Origin: an uncultured Clostridiaceae bacterium
GTDB lineage: Bacteria > Bacillota > Clostridia > TANB77 > CAG-508
Direction of reading: 5' to 3'
NCBI GenBank assembly: GCA_947642455.1
Contig: CANRSN010000004.1
Coordinates: 1 to 64,000 of the forward strand
DNA length: 64,000 nt
Shown: piece by piece, positions 25,852 to 34,412 of the stretch
How positions within the stretch are numbered: position 1 is the stretch's first letter
Layout of the letters: each line of letters begins with the position of its first letter
The notes under the pieces: model-generated
Database searches by the model: none
The model's input: only the letters and a program-made list of their open reading frames with translations
Told to the model about the DNA's origin: nothing
Program-made: the position numbers and the translations under genes

Positions 25852-26847
25852 TCATTCTCCTTTATATCTTGCAAAATTTTCAATTTTCTCTAATTTAAAA
25901 GTATTTTCAAAAGTCAATGGATTAACATTCAAACTTCTAATTGCTTTTATATGATTTCTAAATGTGTCATCACATTTATAACCGCTTCTAGCTTGTGAAT
26001 AACCATATTTATTGATTTTTCTTAGTAATGCACACAATTTTTTCTTCATATTATCTTTTAAATTACTATTCTTCACTACTTCAATAGCTTTGTCTAATCT
26101 GTAAAAATCTTCTGTGAACCATACTTTTTCAGCATATTGTTCCCAGTACTTTTTTTTCTTAGCTTCACATAGATAAGTAGACAAGTTTTTTTCTAATTTT
26201 AGTTTAGTAGTTTTGTTATAATTAAGTTTTGCATTTTTCAAACGTACTTCTGTTCTAAAGACTCCTACATATTCAAGTTCATCTTTATTTAAGACAATAA
26301 GGTCTTCGTAACTGTAACGTTGTATTTCTTCCATCTCTTTATCATACGTTATAATTTCTACCCATCCTTCCTCAGGGTTATATGTTATTGCACTTTTGAA
26401 TAATGACTTAACTACTTTGTATAAATCATTTCTACATTTCTTCATTAAAGAATAAATTATTTCTCTTTCTTCTTCATTCTTTATTTTGTAGTCTATCTTG
26501 TAGTCAATTCTATTCAAAGTAACCTTTTCGATATACTTTCTTTCAATTTGTAGAATATTCCTAACGAATGCATCACAGTATTGTTCTATTGCTTTGTAAT
26601 CGTTTGCAACAGGCATATGCTCTAAAACTAGACTAGGGTCAATAGTAACATTTACATAGTGAAATGTATAGTTAAAAAAGACAGAAATAGGAGGATACCC
26701 AGCAGAATAGGTTATTTGTTTACGTTTCCTGAAATTTTCACTTACATAAGAAAATTTTTCTTTTAGGTCTTCATATTTTATACGTTGCAAAACAGTCATG
26801 TTTCCAAAAAATGTAAGTTTGTAATTTAAAGTTAAAGTATGTACCAT
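25852..26847 (-). CDS. Probable replication initiation protein (phage/plasmid Rep-like)
   Basis: 331 residues, RBS AAAGGTGGTG. The pattern FFNYTFHYVNVTIDP, a helix, then LNRIDYKIDYK and ITYDKEMEE resembles rolling-circle Rep/gene II-type initiators of small plasmids and filamentous phage. The catalytic Tyr cannot be assigned by eye, so the call rests on overall pattern and on the DUF3102 partner. Confidence 0.5.
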   Translation of the reverse strand: MVHTLTLNYKLTFFGNMTVLQRIKYEDLKEKFSYVSENFRKRKQITYSAGYPPISVFFNYTFHYVNVTIDPSLVLEHMPVANDYKAIEQYCDAFVRNILQIERKYIEKVTLNRIDYKIDYKIKNEEEREIIYSLMKKCRNDLYKVVKSLFKSAITYNPEEGWVEIITYDKEMEEIQRYSYEDLIVLNKDELEYVGVFRTEVRLKNAKLNYNKTTKLKLEKNLSTYLCEAKKKKYWEQYAEKVWFTEDFYRLDKAIEVVKNSNLKDNMKKKLCALLRKINKYGYSQARSGYKCDDTFRNHIKAIRSLNVNPLTFENTFKLEKIENFARYKGE

Positions 26848-27431
26848 TTTTGTTTTTCACCACCTTTGTTTTAAAATTTTTAAGTATTGGAATAGTCTTT
26901 TATAATAAGGTTTAAGAAGAATTAACAAAACATTTTTTCTGTTTATAAATATACAATCTTATATTATATTCTAAAAGACGAAATTTTTTTAAATTTTAGA
27001 AAAAAGGACGCAAAAATAGAGCATAGACAAATACACTATGCTCTAAACTCTATAACTATAATATCAAACATATTTTCACAAAAGTATTGACTTTTTATCC
27101 TTTTGTGGTATATTATATTATATAAGGAATATAAGAGTATGCATCAGCATATTTCTAAAATTTTGAGAAGTAGCGACCAACTACTTCTTATTTTTAATTT
27201 CATAAATATTATACCAAACAAGTTTTCAAAAGTCAAGTTAGATAGAAATCTCAAGAGTGGTGCGGTTGTAAGAATATATCAGTACATAGTATCATAAAAT
27301 GTAAAATACGTTAAGGGGTTTTTGTAGGAGAGCGGAGCACCCTAAAATAACAAAAAAGACTCATTTTTAGAGCCTTTTTCATACTTTTTACACTAAAAAT
27401 CGCTATAATTATTGATATATAAGTAAATTTT
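26848..27431. other. Non-coding interval with a promoter and hairpin (candidate small RNA)
   Basis: TTGACT (27087-27092) and TATATT (27109-27114), spacer 16, direct a transcript into AGAAGTAG...CTACTTCT (27166-27188) followed by a T-rich stretch. A 50-codon ORF (ATG 27140) reads through the hairpin but has no RBS. The remainder is A/T-rich without recognisable features. Confidence 0.4.
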
Positions 27432-27527
27432 CTATACCTCCAGTTGCCAAGGCGGTCGAACTGTTGCTACAACAGGGGTTATAGCCATTTGTAAAGACCA
27501 TAAACAGCTAAACAGGGGGGCGGTCAT
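27432..27527 (-). CDS. 31-residue peptide coupled to the methyltransferase
   Basis: ATG overlaps the methyltransferase stop (TAATG). Hydrophobic start and a VATVRPPWQLEV end. Very short; supported only by the coupling. Confidence 0.3.
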   Translation of the reverse strand: MTAPLFSCLWSLQMAITPVVATVRPPWQLEV

Positions 27528-28266
27528 TATACCTCTTCAATTTGTTCTCTAGCAATGTCATAATATTTTTTATCTATTTCACAACCTATAAATTTACGAC
27601 CAGATTCCAAACAAGCAAGTCCGTGTACTACCACTACCCATAAATGGGTCAAGCACAATATCATCTTTATTTGATGAATTAGTAATAAGTATTGCCATTA
27701 AAGACTGGGGTTTTTCTGTTGGATGCTTTTTATTTCCTACAATGTTTGGTATTCTCAATATATTCTTAGTTCCCATATTTAAAATATCTTTTGCATTTCC
27801 TTTTCTTAACATAAGAATATACTCAACTGCATTCATATAGTAATGATTTGGGGTTGCATTTCCGCTTATCCCACACAAGCAACTGTTGATATTTAAACCC
27901 TATTTTCTCCGCTACTGTTTGCAATTCAGCAAGGTTGCGACCATTGATGAATATGTAACAATGTGTGTTGTCTTTCAATTTATCATATACAAGGGGCAAC
28001 CATTCACTAAACTTAATGTTGTTATGCTCAAATAATTTTCCTTGTCGTGCTAGTTCGTTACTATGACTTAATATACCACTGCAAGGCTTTTTAGTATTTT
28101 TACTAATACTACCACCAGAAATAACACGATACGGACAATCCGTTAAAACTAAATCAATTGAATTGTTTGGCAACTTCTCCAGTACCTCTAAACAATCCCT
28201 ATTATATAACATTACATTTTCTTTTCTATAATCCGCTTTTAATTTTTCATCAAATGAATAAAACAT
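27527..28266 (-). pseudogene. DNA methyltransferase with two +1 frameshifts
   Basis: Beta-class order: catalytic TDCPY motif first, then the SAM-binding DPFMGSGST block. Frame one runs to a stop near 27823, frame two to 27594, and frame three continues as LACLESGRKFIGCEID to 27527. Both shifts vanish if one C is removed before a Gly codon: at 27864 (DKGNATPNHYYMN restored) and at 27623 (GSGSTGLACLE restored). The corrected product is about 245 residues. RBS AAAGGAG precedes ATG 28266. Confidence 0.85.
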
Positions 28267-28805
28267 TTTGACTTCAACTCCTTTTAGATTTTTTTTCTAA
28301 AATTTGTCTAAAATTGTCTAAAATGTTTCTAAAATCATATTCAGTTAAAATAGGGTTGTTGGAATACCCTACAATTATATTATAACATACAAACAACTGT
28401 TTTGTCAAGTTAGGTAGAACAAACCTCGTAACCCACTCTATGTCTCCATTGTAGAAAAAAGTTTTTGAAAAAAGTTCATAAAATATATTGACTCTTATAT
28501 GATATGGAGTTATACTATATATAGGTCAAACAAATACTAGAGCGAGAACCACTTGAAAGATTTTTGATACTACATTTTAAGGGAGATGATAAAGATTAAA
28601 AAATGGAAAACTTTTTCACAAAATTGTGAAAAACAAAAGTAAAAAGAATATATCAGTTGCGTAAACTTTGGTCGGTTAGACAACTAATATATTCCCACGA
28701 ACTATTTACAAAAATAATTCTATAATTATATTACCATAGAAACCTATTTTTGTAAATAGTACAAGAATTTTAAAATTTGTATATTTAGAAAGGTAGGTTT
28801 TTATT
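28267..28805. promoter_or_regulatory. Non-coding interval with a strong plus-strand promoter
   Basis: TTGACT (28488-28493) and TATACT (28511-28516), spacer 17, followed by a roughly 280-nt leader before the gene at 28806. An 18-codon ORF starts near 28587 behind GGGAG. No other feature recognised. Confidence 0.45.
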
Positions 28806-29204
28806 ATGGCAAAATTAACAAGAGAACAAATAGAAACAATAAACAGTAAATGTAAAAATGGATGGGGATTAGATATTCAATATTTTATCTTCCATACTGA
28901 AAAAACACTAAAGAAAATTATAGAACTAGACACAGAGCATTATTTAGAGTTTAGGCTAGATTATAACTACAATAATCAAATAACACTATTTATCAATAAA
29001 TTCTATCATAAAACAAATGATAATTTTGCAACTTCAAGCGGACTAGGAAAAAAGAAAATACTAGAAGAAACACCAGCAACAAGAAAAAACATAAATAGAC
29101 TTATAGAACTAACTGAAAAGCTAACAGATGACGAATTGATGAAAATAAACAATGAAACAGACGTTATAAGAAATATAATGTTTGTACCATCGGAAGCATT
29201 TTAA
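28806..29204 (+). CDS. Hypothetical protein of the resolvase module (132 residues)
   Basis: RBS GAAAGGTAGG before ATG. Mixed alpha/beta, no signal peptide. First gene of a plus-strand operon with the resolvase. Function unknown. Confidence 0.6.
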   Translation: MAKLTREQIETINSKCKNGWGLDIQYFIFHTEKTLKKIIELDTEHYLEFRLDYNYNNQITLFINKFYHKTNDNFATSSGLGKKKILEETPATRKNINRLIELTEKLTDDELMKINNETDVIRNIMFVPSEAF

Positions 29205-29264
29205 AGTTAAGGGGATTCAATTCCCTTTTCTAAAATTTAAAATAATACTGGAGGAAATTTAAAA

Positions 29265-29330
29265 ATGTTATTTATCATATTGAAAATAGTAATTGAAATT
29301 ATAATAATATGTTTGCTATCTAGCGAATAA
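29265..29330 (+). CDS. 21-residue hydrophobic peptide
   Basis: ACTGGAGGAAA precedes the ATG; the product is one short membrane helix (ILKIVIEIIIICLL). Could be a small membrane peptide or toxin-like product; supported by the RBS only. Confidence 0.35.
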   Translation: MLFIILKIVIEIIIICLLSSE

Positions 29331-29353
29331 ATAAAAAAATAAAATTGTTCAAA

Positions 29354-29473
29354 ATGGGTATGCTCTATGCGAATATTAAAAATTATATAAAAACTGTTCA
29401 AACAGAGTTTAAAACATTAAATATGGATATATTCGCACAGGGTTACACTAGAAAACGAACAGAAATGGAGTAA
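29354..29473 (+). CDS. 39-residue ORF before the resolvase
   Basis: Ends 3 nt before the resolvase start and contains the resolvase RBS in its last codons, suggesting coupling. No RBS of its own is evident. Confidence 0.3.
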   Translation: MGMLYANIKNYIKTVQTEFKTLNMDIFAQGYTRKRTEME

Positions 29474-29476
29474 ATT

Positions 29477-30104
29477 ATGGAAGAAATAGAAAATAAATAT
29501 GGTTATGGAAGAATATCAGCAAAAGACCAAAACGAGGCAAGACAAATAAAAGCATTACTAGATTATGGAATAGAAGAAAGAAATATTTTTATAGACAAAA
29601 AAAGCGGAAAAGATTTTCAACGTGAGCAATATCAGTTACTTAAACAGATTTTAAAAAGAACTAAAAACAATTTATTAGTTATAAAGTCAATAGACCGTTT
29701 ACGGTAGAAATTACAAAGAAATTCAAAGAGAATGGCAAGAATTAACACAATATACAGATATTAAGGTGCTAGATATGGAATTATTAGACACTCGACTACA
29801 TAAAGACCTTTTAGGCAGTTTTATCAGTGATTTAGTATTGCAAGTATTATCTTTTGTAGCAGAACAAGAAAGAACAAACATAAAAGAAAGACAGGCACAG
29901 GGAATCGCTATTGCAAAGGCACAAGGCAAATATAAAGGTGGCAAAAAAAGAATAAACATACCAAACAATTTTGAAGAAGAATACAAAAAGTGGAAATTAG
30001 GGCAACAGACCGCAAAAATTACAATGGAGCATTGTTTACTAAAAAGAACTACATTTTATACAATAGTAAAAGAATTTGAAAAAAATAATAAATTGGTGGG
30101 GTAG
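29477..30104 (+). pseudogene. Small serine resolvase with one +1 frameshift
   Basis: N-terminal catalytic domain YGYGRISAKDQNEARQ (Ser nucleophile), KSIDRL, then a premature TAG. Removing the C at 29702 turns TTACGGTAG into TTAGGTAG and restores the invariant DRLGRNY. The second frame then gives SFISDLVLQVLSFVAEQER, KERQAQGIAIAK and a C-terminal HTH (209 residues in total). It would act at a res site of the element or its plasmid ancestor. Confidence 0.85.
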
Positions 30105-30150
30105 TTAATAACTCCACCATCTACCAAAACAGAAAGTGAGGAATTTAAAA

Positions 30151-30350
30151 ATGGAAAATATAAAAATTAAGAAAAGTAAAGGCAGACCACAATATATACC
30201 TAAAATTGAAGAATTAAAAGAATTGTTTAAGCAAGTAGAAAATAAAACAATGACGAATGAGGAACGGTTGGAATTTAGCACGGTTGCAAAAAAACAAAAT
30301 GGTATGAACTAAAGAAAAAATTTAAACTGGAGGCGAATATAAAATGTTAG
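30151..30350 (+). pseudogene. Small resolvase-partner protein with two +1 frameshifts
   Basis: As written the frame stops early. Removing the C at 30265 and the C at 30281 gives 65 codons containing RPQYIPKIEELKELF, EEGWNLAGCKKTKWYELKKKF, and a stop that overlaps the next ATG. The restored protein looks like a short HTH protein that commonly follows resolvases. Both shifts are of the C-before-Gly type. Confidence 0.7.
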
Positions 30351-30610
30351 ATATAAATTATTTAAGAATGAAAAGAATTTTACTAAAAGATTTTAAAAAT
30401 CAAAGAATCTACATAGAAACACAAGGCACTTTTACTACTAGATTTTGGATTGATAAAGCTAGAATTCTAATAAATAAACACAAAATTGTTATATCAAATG
30501 AAGATATTGATTGTACTATATTACTTGATATGATAAAGAAAGCAAAAATTGATGGTAGATTAAGAATCGAATTAATTGGACTTGATTCACGATATATTTT
30601 AGAAATTTAA
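30344..30610 (+). CDS. Hypothetical protein (88 residues)
   Basis: Start overlaps the end of the restored small gene; RBS GGAGGC. Beta-rich pattern (IYIETQGTFTT...IVISNEDIDC). The next gene has a similar size and fold-like pattern, so the two may be diverged duplicates. Function unknown. Confidence 0.55.
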   Translation: MLDINYLRMKRILLKDFKNQRIYIETQGTFTTRFWIDKARILINKHKIVISNEDIDCTILLDMIKKAKIDGRLRIELIGLDSRYILEI

Positions 30611-30650
30611 AGTATAATAGAATATATATTACAAGAATAAAAAGGAAGTG

Positions 30651-30932
30651 ATGATTTTGAAAGTTTTAGAAAAAGACCTTAGTAAAAAAATAAAAATTTT
30701 TAATGACAAAAATGTAGTAATTGTTTTTGATGATATACTGGAAGCAAAATTATATTTAAACAACATACATATTACTTATAACTACAATAAAGGAATTCTA
30801 AACATAAAAGAAGAAATAACGCAAAACGAAATACATTTGAGTACTGTTTCAGCATACTCAATTGATTTTACAGATAATGTATTATGTATTAAGTTAGACA
30901 ATTCACTAGATTTTGAAATAAGAATAATATAA
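30651..30932 (+). CDS. Hypothetical protein (93 residues)
   Basis: ATG 30651 follows AAAGGAAG. Beta-rich, similar in length and style to the preceding gene. Ends in a bidirectional terminator. Confidence 0.55.
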   Translation: MILKVLEKDLSKKIKIFNDKNVVIVFDDILEAKLYLNNIHITYNYNKGILNIKEEITQNEIHLSTVSAYSIDFTDNVLCIKLDNSLDFEIRII

Positions 30933-30979
30933 AAAAGATGGTGCATAAGAAATAAAAAACTTATGTACCATCTTTTTTT
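30932..30979. terminator. Bidirectional terminator
   Basis: AAAAAGATGGTGCATAAG pairs with CTTATGTACCATCTTTTT; A and T tracts on both sides serve the converging genes. Confidence 0.8.
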
Positions 30980-31163
30980 ATTTATCTTCGTCATCTAAGT
31001 TATTAAGTCCGTATTCGATTATTTGATTTATTACAGAATTAAAACTTATACTGTTTTTTTCTGCTAGTTCTGTTATTTTATCAAAAGTTGCTCCGCTTAT
31101 TCTTATTGTTCTTGTAATCGTATCATTCCCCTTATTATCATTATTTATTTTTAGTTTCTCCAT
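30978..31163 (-). CDS. Ribbon-helix-helix DNA-binding protein
   Basis: 61 residues from ATG 31163, which follows AGGAGGTG at normal spacing. The pattern TRTIRISGATFDKITELAEKN, then SFNSVINQIIEYGL, is a CopG/Arc-type RHH fold. Probably a repressor of the neighbouring element genes. Confidence 0.7.
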   Translation of the reverse strand: MEKLKINNDNKGNDTITRTIRISGATFDKITELAEKNSISFNSVINQIIEYGLNNLDDEDK

Positions 31164-31305
31164 ATTTTGCACCTCCTACCTTGTACATATTCAATATTAC
31201 AAAAATGTAATTCAAAAATAAGTGTACAATATGTGTACAAAAATAAATTTTTATGATATTATATTTGTGAATATTAAAAATTTTGTCGATTGGAGGTGAA
31301 AAATT

Positions 31306-31578
31306 ATGAATGAAAATAAAACAAGTACAGGTGGAATGATATTTGCTGGAATCATTATTATAATAATTATATTTTTCATTGCAAGTATTTTTGGCGGTAA
31401 TAGTGGAAGCAGTTCTAGTAGTTCTCAAAAGAAAGCACTAGAAAGAGCATTAGAAAAGTCAGTAACTGGAGAAGAAATGTCTCCACGAGAGAAAAGCGAA
31501 TATGATAGTTATAAAAAATGGGAAAAGAAATATGATGAAGAGCAAAAATGGAAAGATTATGATAAACAATATAAATAA
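31306..31578 (+). CDS. Small membrane-anchored protein with charged tail
   Basis: 90 residues; RBS GGAGGTG. One membrane helix (about 10-29) with a run of Ile, then a Gly/Ser linker and a highly charged helix. Function unknown. First of three membrane-associated genes. Confidence 0.6.
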   Translation: MNENKTSTGGMIFAGIIIIIIIFFIASIFGGNSGSSSSSSQKKALERALEKSVTGEEMSPREKSEYDSYKKWEKKYDEEQKWKDYDKQYK

Positions 31579-31613
31579 AGAGAAGATTTTATATAGAAAT
31601 GGAGGTGTGAAAT

Positions 31614-31919
31614 ATGGCACTAATTAATTGTAAAGAATGTGGCAAACAAATGTCGGATACGGCAATAAGTTGTCCTAACTGTGGGGCAAAAAATAAAAAT
31701 AATAATGAGGGAGCAACAACTGGATTAAAAGTAATATGTTTTTTGATTCCACTAATTGGAATAATAATATTCGCAATTAATATAACTACTAGACCTAAAT
31801 ATGCTAAGGCTTGTTTAATTGCGAGTATATTACCTACAATTATTTTAGCATTAATAGTATTATTTATTTATACAAGTACCTCAGTAATTGTAAGTGATGG
31901 AATTTTTACACAATATTAA
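31614..31919 (+). CDS. Zinc-ribbon membrane protein
   Basis: 101 residues; RBS GGAGGTG. N-terminal zinc ribbon CKECGKQM...CPNCGAK (residues 5-25), then two membrane helices. Zinc-ribbon/TM proteins of this type are common in Firmicutes and of unknown function. Confidence 0.7.
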   Translation: MALINCKECGKQMSDTAISCPNCGAKNKNNNEGATTGLKVICFLIPLIGIIIFAINITTRPKYAKACLIASILPTIILALIVLFIYTSTSVIVSDGIFTQY

Positions 31920-31941
31920 ATATAGGAGATGATTATAAAAT

Positions 31942-32517
31942 ATGGAAAAGAAAAAAGTATTTATTGGAATTGGAATAGTTGCTGTTTTAATTATAATTAT
32001 TGTAGTTACACTAAAAGCAACCGTAATGAAAAAAGATAATAATAATGTTACTAATGATAACAGCATAGGAAATACAGAACAAAAAGAAGAAACTAATTTG
32101 AATGAATATATAGACGAATCTTATGGAATTAGCTTTAAATATTCAAAAGAATTAAAAGATAAAATGGGAGGAAGTTCAGAGGTTAATTTAGAACACCCAA
32201 AAATTGCAGGAAGTGATTTTTTCTATAATTCCCCTAATACTCCTAATATTTCATATAATAAAGATATTGAAATAAAACAATATATACAAACTAGAGCTTC
32301 GTTTGGAACAAGTAAACTAATAAAACAAGAAGAAACTACTATTTCTAAAAATAATCCTATTCAATGTACTTTATTAGAATATGTTACAGGACAATACACA
32401 CAATACATATATATGATACCACATAGAGCAGGAATGGTATGTATAGGTATTACATTTCCAACAGGAGAACCAATACAAGAATTTAATGATATTATTGATT
32501 CAATTACTATGAAATAG
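31942..32517 (+). CDS. Membrane-anchored extracytoplasmic protein
   Basis: 191 residues. N-terminal membrane helix (about 7-28), a polar linker, and a C-terminal domain with the YGISFKYS start and TFPTGEP end seen in PsbP-like lipoprotein domains of Firmicutes. Probably exported and anchored. Function unknown. Confidence 0.6.
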   Translation: MEKKKVFIGIGIVAVLIIIIVVTLKATVMKKDNNNVTNDNSIGNTEQKEETNLNEYIDESYGISFKYSKELKDKMGGSSEVNLEHPKIAGSDFFYNSPNTPNISYNKDIEIKQYIQTRASFGTSKLIKQEETTISKNNPIQCTLLEYVTGQYTQYIYMIPHRAGMVCIGITFPTGEPIQEFNDIIDSITMK

Positions 32518-33243
32518 ATTTAGAGGCTTAGTCCTCTTTTTCTTTTTTATTTTCTCACATCAATTTTGAGCAATTTTAATTTTCAAGACAACAAATTATA
32601 TGTCTAACTTACAAACTTTTGTTCACGGTCAACCTCGTTAGTGTGAGAACTATATATAAAGTGGTTATCATCTATCAATAAAATCAATCTTTTAATTCTT
32701 ATTTATTGGATTTAAAAATCATCTCATAAGTGGTCGCCACACACTCGTCAATACCTCTATTATGTAATTTTAAGAGTTAGACATATAAGATGTCATCTTC
32801 AAAATTAAAACGTCTTAAATTTGATGATATATCAAAATCAAATTTTATGTGATAAGTCAGTTGTGCATCTGGATACATTTTATCTTCATCATTGAGTAGA
32901 TAGAACTTGTCAAACCATCGTGTTGGTTTTGTTTTTCTCAATAAGTTGCGAAAGTTCATTTAATCATATTTTCAATTTTAAATAAATATTTGTATTAAAT
33001 AATATAATTTGTTGTTTTATATATTTTAGTATAAATATGGTAGGTTGTGTCATTAAAAGAACACAAATAAATTGATAACAAAATAAATAAAGTGCGTAAT
33101 TTTAACTTAGGCACTTTATTTTTATTCTTAAATATTATCTTATAATTATAACCGCATTTACTTTTACATTCTCAAAAGTTTTAATGTGGGCTCGTCCCAT
33201 TCTACCAGTATTTAAAGCACTTACACAATTAAACACATATTGT
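32518..33243. other. Element A end region, mostly non-coding
   Basis: A 60-codon minus-strand ORF (32777-32959, NLRRFNFEDD) has no RBS and may be a remnant. A hairpin TAAAGTGC...GGCACTTTA (33088-33118) followed by T runs is a plus-strand terminator. The last 30 nt before 33244 (CACAATTAAACACATATTG) form the left arm of the element's attachment site. Confidence 0.45.
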
Positions 33244-33438
33244 TTCTTCTGTTCCAATGTCATTTAAAATCGCTTTAGCATTTTGATCAGGCATACCAAA
33301 TCTTTGAGATAAATATCTTAGAGAAGCGGCAAGTTCTCCATCTGGACCACCATATTGAGAAATTATAAATTTAGCAAGTCTTGGGTTTGGACATTTTATA
33401 TTAATTGGATATTGTAATACTTTATCATAAGTCCACAT
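33244..33438 (-). CDS. cotJC: cotJC piece 1 of 3 (N-terminal part)
   Basis: ATG 33438 follows AAAGGGGGA and overlaps the cotJB stop by one base (TAATG). The frame reads MWTYDKVLQYP, NPRLAKFIISQYGGPDGE, SLRYLSQRFGMP, AILNDIGTEE, which is the CotJC N-terminus. It then leaves homology at the TTCTTCTGTTCCA repeat and stops after ICV inside element A. Without excision only a 69-residue truncated protein is made, lacking all E-x-x-H metal ligands. Confidence 0.93.
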
Positions 33439-33806
33439 TAAAAATTCCCCCTTTCCCAAGGCCATGGTTCTTCAAGCCATCTCCATTTATTGCAAGGGAA
33501 ATATATAGAAAGAGGACCATAAACCTTTTGATATTTTTCTTTTAATTCTTTTAATCTTTTGCAATAATCCTTGTGAAGGCAAATAGCCTTTGCATCATCT
33601 GGATGAGTATTTAAATATTCAGAAATATCTACAATAGCAAATTTTAAACAGCGAATTTGATTAAGCATTTCATCTCTTAACATTTCTTGTTCATTACAAG
33701 AATCGTCTTGAATATTAGCAAACTCATAAGAATAAGTTGGTATAACAGGAGTAGGCTTTGGAGCACAACAACATTCACAATTTCTATTATCATTATAATC
33801 TAACAT
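33438..33806 (-). CDS. cotJB: Spore coat protein CotJB
   Basis: 122 residues. The core shows the CotJB pattern: EMLNQIRCLKFAIVDISEYLNTHP, then the YGPLSIYFP and W-rich ending (WRWLEEPWPWE). The N-terminal 30 residues are Cys/Pro rich. It overlaps cotJA and cotJC, so the three are one translationally coupled operon, expected to be made in the mother cell under sporulation sigma factors. Confidence 0.88.
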   Translation of the reverse strand: MLDYNDNRNCECCCAPKPTPVIPTYSYEFANIQDDSCNEQEMLRDEMLNQIRCLKFAIVDISEYLNTHPDDAKAICLHKDYCKRLKELKEKYQKVYGPLSIYFPCNKWRWLEEPWPWERGNF

Positions 33807-34156
33807 TTGTTACATCCCTCCCCAATAGTATTAGTAGCCTTAATAAAGGCATTTTCTTCAATAGATTGACAAGGTGAATATGGGCTTACAAGTTCAGGAA
33901 AAATAGTACCCATTTTTAAGCCAACACAAGGAGTAAAAGTTTTATCCATTGTCTGGATAGGAACATAACTTTGACCAAACATTGGATTAGAAGGGAATAC
34001 AGAAGGTGCTTCTTCAAAGCCACAATCACATGAACTATTATCAGAATTAGCTATATAATAATCAGGTTTTATACCACAATTACTACAAGCAGTTTCAATG
34101 ATATGTTCATCGTAATTTTTCTGACAACAGCATTTTTTATATTTGCATTTATACAT
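33800..34156 (-). CDS. cotJA: Spore coat-associated protein CotJA
   Basis: 118 residues. The C-terminal part has the CotJA pattern QSYVPIQ...GTIFPELVSPY. The N-terminal half is longer than usual and rich in Cys (KCCCQK, ACSNCG, CDCG), perhaps for metal binding or cross-linking in the coat. RBS AGGAGG precedes the ATG. First gene of the operon. Confidence 0.82.
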   Translation of the reverse strand: MYKCKYKKCCCQKNYDEHIIETACSNCGIKPDYYIANSDNSSCDCGFEEAPSVFPSNPMFGQSYVPIQTMDKTFTPCVGLKMGTIFPELVSPYSPCQSIEENAFIKATNTIGEGCNKC

Positions 34157-34412
34157 TTTTAATCCTCCTTAATTAATTTATATAGTACATAATATGTAAC
34201 AAAAGAAGAAAAGTTACTAAAAAACAAGAAAAAAGTCGAACAAAGTAGAAAATTATGTAAATAAAATTATAAAAAATTATAGACTTTTTTATTTATATAT
34301 TATATAATAATTATTACGTCAAAAAAATAATAGTGACATAATAAAAAATATTAAGCTTTTTAGGTCATTTTTACATGCCACTATTTAAGTAATAAATAAG
34401 AAAGGATTAAAT

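Larger units (their letters stand above)
18342..33256. mobile_element. Element A: about 14.9-kb integrative element inside cotJC
   Basis: Bounded by a 13-bp direct repeat, TTCTTNTGTTCCA (18342-18354 and 33244-33256, one difference). Joining at this repeat restores ND-IGT-(E/K)ELAHLE of CotJC exactly in frame. Symmetry between the element arms is weaker than in element B but present (AATT-x-A and CAT-x-x-TG motifs at matching distances). Cargo: type III toxin-antitoxin, broken MFS transporter, two intact large serine recombinases, Rep-like and DUF3102 genes, broken methyltransferase, resolvase module, zinc-ribbon and small membrane proteins. Confidence 0.85.

Noticed and set aside
15883..30281. 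CGG reassigned to another amino acid
   Set aside because: A simple reassignment would not repair the six frameshifts, and CGG reads acceptably as Arg in the genes at 36844 and 62075. The data point to frame change, not to a different amino acid.
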